Assembly (NCBI GenBank): GCA_002366725.1 | Contig: DFBT01000056.1 | Location: 1 to 25,323, forward strand | From: Caldifarciminota bacterium UBA3073 | GTDB lineage: Bacteria; Hydrothermota; UBA3073 | DNA length: 25,323 nt | Direction of reading: 5' to 3' | Shown: one piece after another, positions 8,892 to 15,248 of the stretch | Layout of the letters: every line of letters starts with the position of its first letter | How positions within the stretch are numbered: position 1 is the stretch's first letter | Position numbers and translations under genes: made by a program | The notes under the pieces: model-generated | Seen by the model: only the letters and a program-made list of their open reading frames with translations | What the model was told of the DNA's origin: nothing | Database searches by the model: none

Positions 8892-9890
8892 CTATTTTAA
8901 TACGTCTTTTATTGTCCGAACCAATTTTCTTTCCCTTCTCTCCAAAGGAAATATGCTTTGAATTCTTTTTTTGGCTTCTTTTCCTTTGTCAGATTTTAAT
9001 GCCTTTCTTATTGCCTCGGCGGTTGCCCATGGATTTCCGTAAGGGACATAAAAGCCAGTGTCACCGACTACTTCTGGTATTGCTCCTCTCCTCGAAACCA
9101 CCGGTACACACCCACAAAGCATCGCTTCTGCTAAGGAGAGTCCAAACCCCTCATGTGCTGAGACTTGAACATATACCTTCGCTTTTTGAAAATAATTTAA
9201 CAGTTCCTCGGAAGAAACGAAATTTGTGAATTTAACATTTGGACAAGCAATTGACTTCAAATAATTTATTGAATTATCCGCATGTTCTCCGATCAATACA
9301 AATCTGGCTTCTGGTAAAAAATTAGCAGATTTGACAAATGTTTCTAATCCCTTTCTTTTCAAATTGGAATTGTTTACACGGCTAACTGTTATGATCAAGC
9401 CGGTATCCTTCTTACCCTCAGGTTTATATCTCTCGCAATCAAGGCCAAGGTACACTGTTCTGATTTTTCTAAAATTTGCATGGCTATGTCTCAATACTTC
9501 GCCCTTCGCCGAATTAGAAAAAGGTAGTACTCTGTCGGCGAGATTGAACGAGCATTTAGGAAGAAAATTAGCTATGTGGTTACTCATTAATCCATATCCT
9601 ATCTCCGGCACCTTCGCTACATCGTATCCTCCTGTTATTACAATTGATTTCTTCCCGAACATCTTTGAAAATACGATAGCCAAAAAGGCATGAACATTAG
9701 CAAACCAGCAAAATGTTACATCTGCCCATAAAGTACCCTTTAGTATCTTAAACCAAATTATTGGAAGTGATTTAGGACCCAGGTAGTGTATAACTTTTAC
9801 ATCAAAATGTTTCTTGAGGATCTTTAAGTCCCTTTTAACGAATGTCTGCAAAGATCGATAGACAAACAGTACTCTTATTTTTCTATTCAT
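8892..9890 (-). CDS. Family 4 glycosyltransferase (GT-B fold)
   Basis: This 332-residue protein has the GT4 C-terminal nucleotide-sugar signature. The E-x7-E motif is Glu247 to Glu255 within HEGFGLSLAEAM. It is preceded by VSRVNNSNLKRKG (about 169-181), the usual donor-phosphate binding region. The N-terminal acceptor domain is present, although slightly short for the family. The ATG overlaps the stop of the DUF354 gene as ATGA. It likely adds one sugar to the repeat unit exported by the flippase; donor and linkage are unknown. Confidence 0.88.
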   Translation of the reverse strand: MNRKIRVLFVYRSLQTFVKRDLKILKKHFDVKVIHYLGPKSLPIIWFKILKGTLWADVTFCWFANVHAFLAIVFSKMFGKKSIVITGGYDVAKVPEIGYGLMSNHIANFLPKCSFNLADRVLPFSNSAKGEVLRHSHANFRKIRTVYLGLDCERYKPEGKKDTGLIITVSRVNNSNLKRKGLETFVKSANFLPEARFVLIGEHADNSINYLKSIACPNVKFTNFVSSEELLNYFQKAKVYVQVSAHEGFGLSLAEAMLCGCVPVVSRRGAIPEVVGDTGFYVPYGNPWATAEAIRKALKSDKGKEAKKRIQSIFPLERRERKLVRTIKDVLK

Positions 9891-10963
9891 TCGAGTTTTC
9901 TTTTATAGTCCTTAAAACTCTCAGGATAATTCTCTAAAAACTCTACCATCCAGTCTGTTAAATCTATTTTATCCTTCAGCATCTCTTCCCTTTTTTCTTG
10001 CCATTCTTGCTTTAAACTGGGATTACTCAGGAGTTTTAAAATTTTATGTAACATTTTATCTTCGTCACTTGGACGAAATCCGTATGTCAAACCATATTTG
10101 TATTCCAATTCGTCGAGATAGGGAACCTTTCCCGGATAACCCACATAGGTATTACATCTAATTGCGGGTGTTCCCAAGACAGCAGCCTCCGCTATTACCG
10201 TTTGGGAGTCTCCAATGCACATTGTGGCGTAATAAAGGGCGTCATGAAGTTCATGAGGAGCTACAGTAATTCTGTATTTTTCTATATCTTCGGGAAGTTG
10301 TATTTCTGAATTGACAAATACCTTTCCGTACTTAGAAAGAAGTTTAATTAGTTTAAGCCCCGTTTCAACAGATATTCCAGATTCTCTTGTATCATGGCTT
10401 GCTTTAAATGAAACGAATCGCAAAATAAAATAAGGTTCAAATTTTTTTAATTTTAATTTTTTAAGCACAGTGGGATTAGATGAAAACCGATTGGGGTGAA
10501 GATATGCTAATTCGTGGTAACTGGGGTACTTCACATGCTTTCCCCCGAAGTTTTGTTCAAAACAGTCAGGTGTGCAAATTACATCTGCAAATGGATAGGC
10601 TATTATGGAAAGTTTTCTAATGTCTTGGTTGTCCTCCTCCCAAAAAATTGATGGGATATTTTTTGCCTTTCCTACATGAGTTATGCACACAGATGTTCCC
10701 ATCATTATATCTGGCTGAAAGTCTTTGACTAACCTAAGCATCTTAAAATCACGCTCTAGAAGTTCCTTTCCAAGCCTAACAATTCCCTTTTGTGCTTTCG
10801 TAAGCATTTTGTATTTAAAGCCATAATAATCCAGCAGATTTTGAACAACATCTCTGGTTCTGGCGGTCCAGAGAACACAATGCCCTCTTTTTTCTAATTC
10901 CCAGGACAGATTTTTAAAAAGATGCACATGAGCAGGATGATTCACATCAACTAAAACTTTCAT
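9887..10963 (-). CDS. DUF354 family protein (UDP-GlcNAc 2-epimerase/glycosyltransferase-like)
   Basis: The protein has 358 residues from the ATG at 10963. That start is favoured because GGGGGAG lies about 9 nt upstream and MKVLVDVNHPAHVHLFKNL is the normal DUF354 N-terminus; an in-frame TTG at 10996 adds 11 residues without a better signal. DUF354 proteins have a GT-B-like fold related to UDP-GlcNAc 2-epimerase and are common in archaeal and bacterial surface-glycan clusters, mostly without proven chemistry. GTSVCITHVGKAKNIPSIFWEEDN and AAVLGTPAIRCNTYVG are visible family-like segments, the second in the nucleotide-binding half. The gene heads the compact operon. Confidence 0.85.
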   Translation of the reverse strand: MKVLVDVNHPAHVHLFKNLSWELEKRGHCVLWTARTRDVVQNLLDYYGFKYKMLTKAQKGIVRLGKELLERDFKMLRLVKDFQPDIMMGTSVCITHVGKAKNIPSIFWEEDNQDIRKLSIIAYPFADVICTPDCFEQNFGGKHVKYPSYHELAYLHPNRFSSNPTVLKKLKLKKFEPYFILRFVSFKASHDTRESGISVETGLKLIKLLSKYGKVFVNSEIQLPEDIEKYRITVAPHELHDALYYATMCIGDSQTVIAEAAVLGTPAIRCNTYVGYPGKVPYLDELEYKYGLTYGFRPSDEDKMLHKILKLLSNPSLKQEWQEKREEMLKDKIDLTDWMVEFLENYPESFKDYKRKLE

Positions 10964-11004
10964 TTTAAAATTCTCCCCCACTTCTCTTGAAAACAAATAA
11001 GCCT

Positions 11005-11136
11005 TTATGAGCTCTTGCTCCTTCTCAATTGTCTTATTTCATCTCTAATACCGGCGATTGCCTCGGCAAGGAAACCTAAGGCAAAGAGCGAAAGTCCACA
11101 CAACCCGAGGAAAATAACCAAAAAGGCAGGCCAGAT
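11005..11136 (-). pseudogene. 3' remnant of a second DPM1-like GT2 gene
   Basis: Forty-three codons plus a stop are open here, with a TGA immediately upstream in frame. The peptide FLVIFLGLCGLSLFALGFLA and the following EAIAGIRDEI closely match the C-terminal membrane helix and tail of the intact GT2 at 13396-14304. A 32-bp block (including GGCGATTGCCTCGGCAAGG) is identical between the two, while flanking codons have diverged mostly without breaking the protein similarity. No glycosyltransferase domain precedes it. It is best read as the leftover end of a deleted paralogue. Confidence 0.75.
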
Positions 11137-11315
11137 TCACCTCCTCAATTTCTTGCACAATCTTTTTAATCTTATTCCCCATAATTGGTGTTAAATTTTA
11201 CACCGAACGGAAATAGACCTAATCCCAGAAGTCAAGGTCGTTATAACCTCAAATCTTTCTTGACTTTATTCTCCATCCTGTCTACCGATAGGTAAATTTG
11301 AAAATATATTAAGCA
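11137..11315. other. Noncoding stretch with a degenerate CTGTCTACCG motif
   Basis: I see no gene. A short minus-strand frame starts with ATG near 11182 (MGNKIKKIVQEIEEV) and runs out of frame into the GT2 remnant, so it is unconvincing. At 11277-11294 there is CTGTCTACCGATAGGTA, a worn copy of the palindrome words seen elsewhere in the window. Confidence 0.5.
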
Positions 11316-11350
11316 TACGCCGCCCGTATCATACACCCCCTGTCCTATCT
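11316..11350. repeat. 35-bp direct repeat, copy 1 (3' end of ATPase gene)
   Basis: Thirty-five bases starting TACGCCGCCCGTATC and ending CTGTCCTATCT are identical at 12499-12533. This copy includes the stop codon of the ATPase gene and the sequence just downstream of it. The pair brackets the ATPase gene and marks a tandem duplication. Confidence 0.95.
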
Positions 11351-12457
11351 GTTTCTCCTCAAAAACTCTTCAAAGAAAGGATCGGTTATACTGTAAGCTC
11401 TCCCGCCTGTTTTTCTTATTAGCCCTTTAGTGGAAAGGGCATTTATGGATCTTGCAACATTCACTTTATTTTTATTTGAGTAGAGTCTCTTTTCTCCGGA
11501 GGCAATTCTTAATAAGACCTCAAGTTGTGCAAGAGCTTCTTTTAACTCTTCCCATAGTTTTTCTAAGTATGGTTTCTCGGAAGCAATAGCATCCTCATAT
11601 CCCATTTCTATGTCACGGTTCTCTATGGTAGTCTTCTCTCCTTTAAGTAAATAATGGATAGACCTGCAGAGGAGCTGTGTATAGTAAGGGTGGCCTTTTG
11701 TTCTTTCGAGAATCTTTTTTATAACATTGTCTGCTATGAAAAGACCTTCCTCCTTGAATTTTTTTCTAATGTATGGGGTAAAATCAGAGAAAGCAATTTC
11801 CCCAAGATAGATGATTTTACAAAACTTATAAAAAGCGCTCCTCTCTTTTGCAAATAGTTCCTTCATCAAAGATTCATGACTCCCTGCAAATAAGTAACAC
11901 ACATTAGAGTGAAGTTGAAATTTACCTCTCATTAACTTTATTATGTCTTCACCATCAAATTTCGCAATATCACCAAATTCATCATAAAAAAAGCAAAGCG
12001 GTTTGCCCTCCTTTTGGGCAAATTTTTGTGGAAAATCAAGCGAAGATTCCAGGACTTCGTAAGTGTCTATAGAGGATTCCGTAAACTTTAATACAAATTC
12101 ATAATTTTCTATTACTTGTTTGATTTCAACATTCTTAAAAGCCTCTGAAACGCTTTTCTTTATCTTCCTGATAATCCCCAATACCTTTTTATTTTCCAAA
12201 GTTTTCTCGACTATACTTTCGGCTAATCTTCTCTTATTGGTAATAGTAAACAGATCAACATCAGCTATAAGATAACCATCTTTTTGAAGCTCTTGCAAAG
12301 CTGTTAAAGCAACAGAGGTTTTGCCAAATCTCCTTGGGGCAATCAAAACCGCACCTTGCCCATTTTGTAGAAGGTGCTTAATCTCTCTTATCTCTTCCTT
12401 CCGTCCAACAAGATCTTTACCTGTTACTGGAGTGCCTGTGACAAAAAGTTTTTTCAT
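11345..12457 (-). CDS. Archaeal-type P-loop ATPase (PF01637-like) with winged-helix C-terminus
   Basis: The protein has 370 residues. The N-terminus GTPVTGKDLVGR is the usual lead-in of this family. Walker A is APRRFGKTS (about 40-48), Walker B is CFFYDE (155-160), and a sensor-like YLFAGSHES follows at about 188-196. A helical region leads to a winged-helix-like tail (VARSINALSTKGLIRKTG) ending EEFLRR. Members are STAND/ORC-related ATPases, frequent as singletons near mobile or toxin-antitoxin genes, and their function is largely unknown. No nuclease or other effector domain is fused. Length is normal for the family. No close Shine-Dalgarno is visible; AGGGAG lies about 14 nt upstream. It sits in a decayed island and shares flanking duplications with a remnant of a second copy. 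Confidence 0.85.
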   Translation of the reverse strand: MKKLFVTGTPVTGKDLVGRKEEIREIKHLLQNGQGAVLIAPRRFGKTSVALTALQELQKDGYLIADVDLFTITNKRRLAESIVEKTLENKKVLGIIRKIKKSVSEAFKNVEIKQVIENYEFVLKFTESSIDTYEVLESSLDFPQKFAQKEGKPLCFFYDEFGDIAKFDGEDIIKLMRGKFQLHSNVCYLFAGSHESLMKELFAKERSAFYKFCKIIYLGEIAFSDFTPYIRKKFKEEGLFIADNVIKKILERTKGHPYYTQLLCRSIHYLLKGEKTTIENRDIEMGYEDAIASEKPYLEKLWEELKEALAQLEVLLRIASGEKRLYSNKNKVNVARSINALSTKGLIRKTGGRAYSITDPFFEEFLRRNR

Positions 12458-12498
12458 GGGTTTCTTTTTATCTCCCTGTACAATGTTAATATAGATAG

Positions 12499-12533
12499 TA
12501 CGCCGCCCGTATCATACACCCCCTGTCCTATCT
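12499..12533. repeat. 35-bp direct repeat, copy 2
   Basis: This copy is identical to 11316-11350. It lies 42 bp upstream of the ATPase start, where the 3' end of a preceding tandem ATPase copy would be expected. Confidence 0.95.
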
Positions 12534-12553
12534 TATTATGTAAAATACCAATG

Positions 12554-12598
12554 CACAGCATTCTTCGAACCACAAAGTTCACTTCGAAGAATCCTGTG
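12554..12598. repeat. Strong hairpin: CACAG-c-ATTCTTCGAA arms
   Basis: The arms ATTCTTCGAA (12560-12569) and TTCGAAGAAT (12583-12592) pair perfectly around a 13-nt loop. After one C-C mismatch the stem extends through CACAG/CTGTG. No T-run follows on either strand, so a terminator is not supported. Confidence 0.8.
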
Positions 12599-12659
12599 GA
12601 AAAGTCTACAAAACCCCCAAAAAATCAAAACTATCCTCGGGATCCGTATGGACATATCA

Positions 12660-12677
12660 ATCCGTTAGCTAACGGAT
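12660..12677. repeat. Perfect 18-bp palindrome ATCCGTTAGCTAACGGAT
   Basis: The sequence is self-complementary over all 18 bases. Its CCGTTA/TAACGG ends resemble the CCCCGTTAAATA terminal repeats of the elements at 14327 and 14950. It lies in the remnant zone between the ATPase and HEPN genes. Confidence 0.75.
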
Positions 12678-12716
12678 AAAATTCTAAACACGAATACCAC
12701 GAATTAGGCAAATCCC

Positions 12717-12740
12717 GAGTGCCTATAACAAAAAGTTTTT
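12717..12740 (-). pseudogene. 5' remnant of a tandem ATPase copy
   Basis: Twenty-four bases match 12430-12453, the first codons of the intact ATPase, with only two differences. Read in the matching frame they give EEKLFVIGT against MKKLFVTGT. The frame then runs into unrelated sequence and stops. With the 35-bp repeat at 12499 it outlines an upstream ATPase copy reduced to its two ends. Confidence 0.6.
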
Positions 12741-12742
12741 CC

Positions 12743-12911
12743 TCATTTACTTCTGCTAAGCAGAAAATCTACTATATAAGATGCGAACTTTTTTATCTTG
12801 TCAATCTCCTTCAAATATCCATGGGTTTTTTCAATGTCCATGGAAATATATCCATACAGGATGTTGCTCCAATTTTTCGAGTCTTTTTTGTATCACATTA
12901 TTAAGTTCCAT
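12743..12911 (-). pseudogene. Broken HEPN (HepT-like) toxin gene
   Basis: An ATG at 12911 lies inside the 3' end of the MNT gene, the usual overlap in HEPN/MNT modules. It opens MELNNVIQKRLEKLEQH and hits a TGA after 26 codons. In a second frame the sequence resumes as YLKEIDKIKKFASYIVDFLL and ends at 12743. Together these look like the helical N-terminus of a DUF86-type HEPN protein split by a short insertion or frameshift. The rest, including any catalytic RxxxxH, is absent, because the remnant abuts the ATPase 5' fragment. The assignment rests on position and helix pattern. Confidence 0.6.
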
Positions 12912-13347
12912 ATCTCCCCTCTTTTATCCTTTTTATGAGACTTTCTGATGCTGTTTTTCTCAAGGGTTCAGCGTCGCAATATAGTATATTTGCTCTTGTC
13001 TCAAACTCGACACGCTTCTTTTCATATTTACAGAAAAGGAGTTTCCCTGTTTTGAGCACACTGTGAGCAAGAGATAACGGTGATTCATTCAAAATCACAA
13101 TATCCACTTCGTCTGTCTTTAATATTTCACTGGCATTGCCCATAAGTTCCAGTTTTTTAGAGAATAAATCGCTATCATCGTCAAGATATACCGCTATATC
13201 GACATCAGAAAGGGGAGATGGTTTTCCTCTCCCATAGGAACCAAAAATATATGCAAAAAGAACTTCCCTATCCCCTTCTAAGCTCTTTTTTAACACTGTG
13301 AAAAAGGAAGCTACATTATGAGTAATTTTCCTTCTTTTATATCCCAT
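12901..13347 (-). CDS. MNT-type nucleotidyltransferase (MntA-like antitoxin)
   Basis: The protein has 148 residues with the minimal nucleotidyltransferase signature GSYGRGKPSPLSDVDIAV. The GS pair is at 36-37 and the metal-binding Asp48 and Asp50 follow, with a third acidic residue near Asp82 (VDIVIL). In known HEPN/MNT systems this protein neutralises the HEPN RNase by attaching AMP to it. Here the partner reading frame just downstream is broken, so this antitoxin may be an orphan. The start has GGGAG 7 nt upstream. The GT2 gene ends 48 bp before it. Confidence 0.85.
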   Translation of the reverse strand: MGYKRRKITHNVASFFTVLKKSLEGDREVLFAYIFGSYGRGKPSPLSDVDIAVYLDDDSDLFSKKLELMGNASEILKTDEVDIVILNESPLSLAHSVLKTGKLLFCKYEKKRVEFETRANILYCDAEPLRKTASESLIKRIKEGRYGT

Positions 13348-13395
13348 TGCATTCTCCCACTATTTCAGACAGGTAACCACTCACCTTGAATCTGT

Positions 13396-14304
13396 TCATT
13401 TATTCCTTTTCAGTGTTTTTATTTCGTCTCTAATACCGGCGATTGCCTCGGCAAGGAACCCAAAAATAAATAGTATAAGCCCACTCAGCCCAAGAAAAAT
13501 AACCAAATAGAGAAGTGGTCGATAACCTCTCTCAAGCCCGAACCGCAAGTAGAGCGCGACAATTCCTATGATCGATGCGGCGAGAAGCAATCCCCCGCCA
13601 ATTGAGCCGAAAAGAAGCATTGGTTTCCTCATAAACGATATTTGGAACTTCACTGCAATGAGGTCAAGAACCCCTATTGCTACCCTACCCTTACCCTGAT
13701 ATTTTGCCTTGCCAAACTTTCGAGGGTGTAGCTTTACCCTTACCTCGGATACCTTGTATCCCTTATCCACTGCCAGAGCCACTATATATCTGTGCCAGTC
13801 CTTACGAAGGTTTATATTTTCAATCACATCTCTTCGCATAACCTTCATTGAGTTCTGGTCATGGATTGGAATATGAAATAAAATCCTTGATAACCAGTTG
13901 TAGGTTGAAGAGACAAATCTTTTTTTGTATCTTCCTTCCTTCCAGCCTGTAACTATATCGCAACCCGGTCTCAATTTCTCTACCATAAGGGGAATATCGG
14001 AGGGACTATACTGCAGGTCTGCATCGAGGATGGCAATATACTCACCAGAGGATGCATCGAGCCCTGAGAGAATTGCCCGTGTTTTTCCCTGGTTGCGGCT
14101 ATGCCTTATGACCTTTATATTCTTTCTCCCCTCGGTGACTTCATTTGCAATACGATAAGTTTTGTCTGTGCTTCCGTCATCCACTATTAAGAGCTCACAG
14201 TGGAGACCACTCTCCTTCATCATACTATCCACCGCATCAACGAGAGGTTTTATATTCTCCTCCTCATTGTATGCGGGGACAATTATCGAAACAAGTTCAT
14301 TCAT
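13396..14304 (-). CDS. DPM1-like family 2 glycosyltransferase with C-terminal membrane helices
   Basis: The protein has 302 residues from the ATG at 14304, beginning MNELVSIIVPAYNEEENI, the normal GT2 start. VDDGSTD (41-47) and DADLQ (94-98) are the nucleotide and metal sites. Two membrane helices follow near 225-280, and the tail FLAEAIAGIRDEIKTLKR is typical. Such enzymes usually transfer a sugar from a nucleotide donor to polyprenyl phosphate at the inner membrane. An upstream ATG at 14346 would add 14 residues, but they come from a 66-bp repeat element, so I reject it; the chosen start has only a weak GGA. It probably belongs functionally with the polysaccharide operon beyond the island. 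Confidence 0.85.
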   Translation of the reverse strand: MNELVSIIVPAYNEEENIKPLVDAVDSMMKESGLHCELLIVDDGSTDKTYRIANEVTEGRKNIKVIRHSRNQGKTRAILSGLDASSGEYIAILDADLQYSPSDIPLMVEKLRPGCDIVTGWKEGRYKKRFVSSTYNWLSRILFHIPIHDQNSMKVMRRDVIENINLRKDWHRYIVALAVDKGYKVSEVRVKLHPRKFGKAKYQGKGRVAIGVLDLIAVKFQISFMRKPMLLFGSIGGGLLLAASIIGIVALYLRFGLERGYRPLLYLVIFLGLSGLILFIFGFLAEAIAGIRDEIKTLKRNK

Positions 14305-14326
14305 TTCCTTTTTTGGACGCAGATTT

Positions 14327-14392
14327 ACCCCGTTAAATAAAATCATTTTATAGTGATACTCTGGCGTTTATTTTTCAGCTATTTAACGGGGT
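14327..14392. repeat. 66-bp element with 13-bp perfect terminal inverted repeats, copy 1
   Basis: The ends ACCCCGTTAAATA (14327-14339) and TATTTAACGGGGT (14380-14392) are perfect inverted repeats. It is flanked on the left by GGACGCAGATTT and on the right by GAACGCTGAT. The same ends, size and flanks recur at 14950-15014. Confidence 0.85.
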
Positions 14393-14531
14393 GAACGCTG
14401 ATACTTACTGATTATTTTTATTTCAGAATTTTTTATTTCTAATCTGTCCGTGTCTTTCTGTGTGAATCTGCGTTTAACTGCGTCCAATTTATTGTAACTC
14501 TAAATTTTTTTCTTGATTGCATAGGAAACTA

Positions 14532-14803
14532 TACCACAGAGGACACGGAGGGAAGAAGACAGAAGAGGGAAGAGAGATGAGAGATGAGAATGTTCGCTTC
14601 TCGCCCTTCACTCTTCGCTTTTCACAAATTATCCTCTGTGTGCTCAAATGTTTGAGCTATTTTTATTTGTTTAGAATAATTGAGATTGAATAGATCTTGA
14701 GTTTGCCTGTCTACCGATGCACGGCATCCGTATGGACAGGTAGAAAGGAGAGCACAGAGTTTTTGTTCTTTTTTAGCAAAGATTCTCTGTGCACTCTGTG
14801 GTA
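14532..14803. repeat. Nested inverted repeat bounded by TACCACAGAG
   Basis: TACCACAGAG at 14532-14541 is matched by its complement at 14794-14803. Inside are further CACAGAG-type words, the heptamer array and the CCTGTC/GACAGG hairpin. Confidence 0.7.
14551..14625. repeat. Period-7 array, purine half then pyrimidine half
   Basis: Ten units run in strict 7-bp register. GGAAGAA, GACAGAA, GAGGGAA, GAGAGAT (twice) and GAGAATG are followed by TTCGCTT, CTCGCCC, TTCACTC and TTCGCTT. The two halves are roughly complementary, so the array could fold as a long imperfect hairpin. Confidence 0.85.
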
Positions 14804-14812
14804 ATTTTTTTC

Positions 14813-14841
14813 TTGACAAAGTGGAAATTATGTGTTATAAT
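14813..14841 (+). promoter_or_regulatory. Consensus sigma70 promoter of the initiator tRNA
   Basis: TTGACA (14813-14818) and TATAAT (14836-14841) are both perfect, with a 17-bp spacer. The expected start point, 6-7 nt after the -10 box, falls at 14847-14848, which is the first base of the tRNA. The transcript should have almost no 5' leader. Confidence 0.9.
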
Positions 14842-14847
14842 ACTCAA

Positions 14848-14919
14848 CGTGGGGTAGAGCAGTGGTAGCTCGTCAGGCCCATAACCTGAAGGTCGCGGGT
14901 TCGAATCCCGCCCCCACAA
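14848..14919 (+). tRNA. Initiator tRNA-Met (CAT), with C33
   Basis: The full cloverleaf is visible. The acceptor CGTGGGG pairs with CCCCACA except for a C1-A72 mismatch, a hallmark of bacterial initiators. The D stem has A11-T24, another initiator trait. The anticodon loop CCCATAA carries CAT at 14880-14882. The T arm is GCGGG-TTCGAAT-CCCGC. Two points are odd. Position 33 is C instead of the almost universal T, and the anticodon stem has A29-T41 where initiators normally have a third G-C pair. CCA is not encoded. Confidence 0.95.
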
Positions 14920-14927
14920 TTTTTTTT
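14895..14927 (+). terminator. Possible intrinsic terminator formed by tRNA T arm and T8 run
   Basis: The GC-rich T-arm stem of the tRNA is followed after 8 nt by eight Ts (14920-14927). There is no separate hairpin, so the stop signal is only plausible. Confidence 0.35.
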
Positions 14928-14949
14928 GTTATTTTTAGGACGCAGATTC

Positions 14950-15014
14950 ACCCCGTTAAATAATTACAAAATTAAGTGAAGAGAAGTCTCCGACAGTGTT
15001 TTATTTAACAGGGT
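14950..15014. repeat. 65-bp element with terminal inverted repeats, copy 2
   Basis: ACCCCGTTAAATAA (14950-14963) pairs with TTATTTAACAGGGT (15001-15014) with one mismatch. The flanks are GGACGCAGATTC on the left and AAACGCAGATTAAC on the right, as for copy 1. The internal sequence differs from copy 1. Confidence 0.85.
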
Positions 15015-15100
15015 AAACGCAGATTAACATGATTTCCCGCAAAAATTCAATAAAAGTCCCACCTCAATGTCTAACACCCTTAAATAAGTTGGTATTTGTA

Positions 15101-15179
15101 TCCCGTTAAAGACACTTTGTGTTCACTTACCTGCCTACCGTCAGGCAATCCCTGTTTATTTTTTCTTTTTCAACAGGGA
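15101..15179. repeat. Degenerate inverted repeat with an internal TGCCT/AGGCA hairpin
   Basis: TCCCGTTAAAG at 15101 and TTTCAACAGGGA ending at 15179 are weakly complementary and resemble the 65-bp element ends. The hairpin CCTGCCTACCGTCAGGCA lies between them (about 15130-15147). A further worn end, ACACCCTTAAATAA, is near 15074. Confidence 0.45.
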
Positions 15180-15213
15180 ACTAAAGAGATAGAAAGAGAT
15201 CCTCGTGAAAGAC

Positions 15214-15248
15214 CTGATAACCGGTCACTGGTTACCGATCACTGTCTT
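15214..15248. repeat. Period-7 array abutting the enolase stop codon
   Basis: CTGATAA, CCGGTCA, CTGGTTA, CCGATCA and CTGTCTT run in 7-bp register and touch the first base of the enolase stop codon on the minus strand. Confidence 0.8.

Larger units (their letters stand above)
14393..14812. other. Noncoding repeat-rich gap upstream of the tRNA
   Basis: There is no gene here. It holds short-period CTGTG/CTGCG words (14440-14490), a nested inverted repeat with 10-bp ends (14532-14803), a period-7 array (14551-14625) and a hairpin at 14706-14740 (CCTGTC/GACAGG outside, GATGC/GCATC inside). Confidence 0.7.

Noticed and set aside
11316..12533. 35-bp direct repeats as a transposon target duplication
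   Set aside because: They are too long for usual target duplications, include the ATPase stop codon and have no inverted ends or transposase; tandem gene duplication explains them better.
11005..13347. ATPase + MNT + HEPN as a new defence system
   Set aside because: The HEPN gene is broken, the ATPase lacks an effector domain, and duplications and remnants show decay instead of a conserved module.
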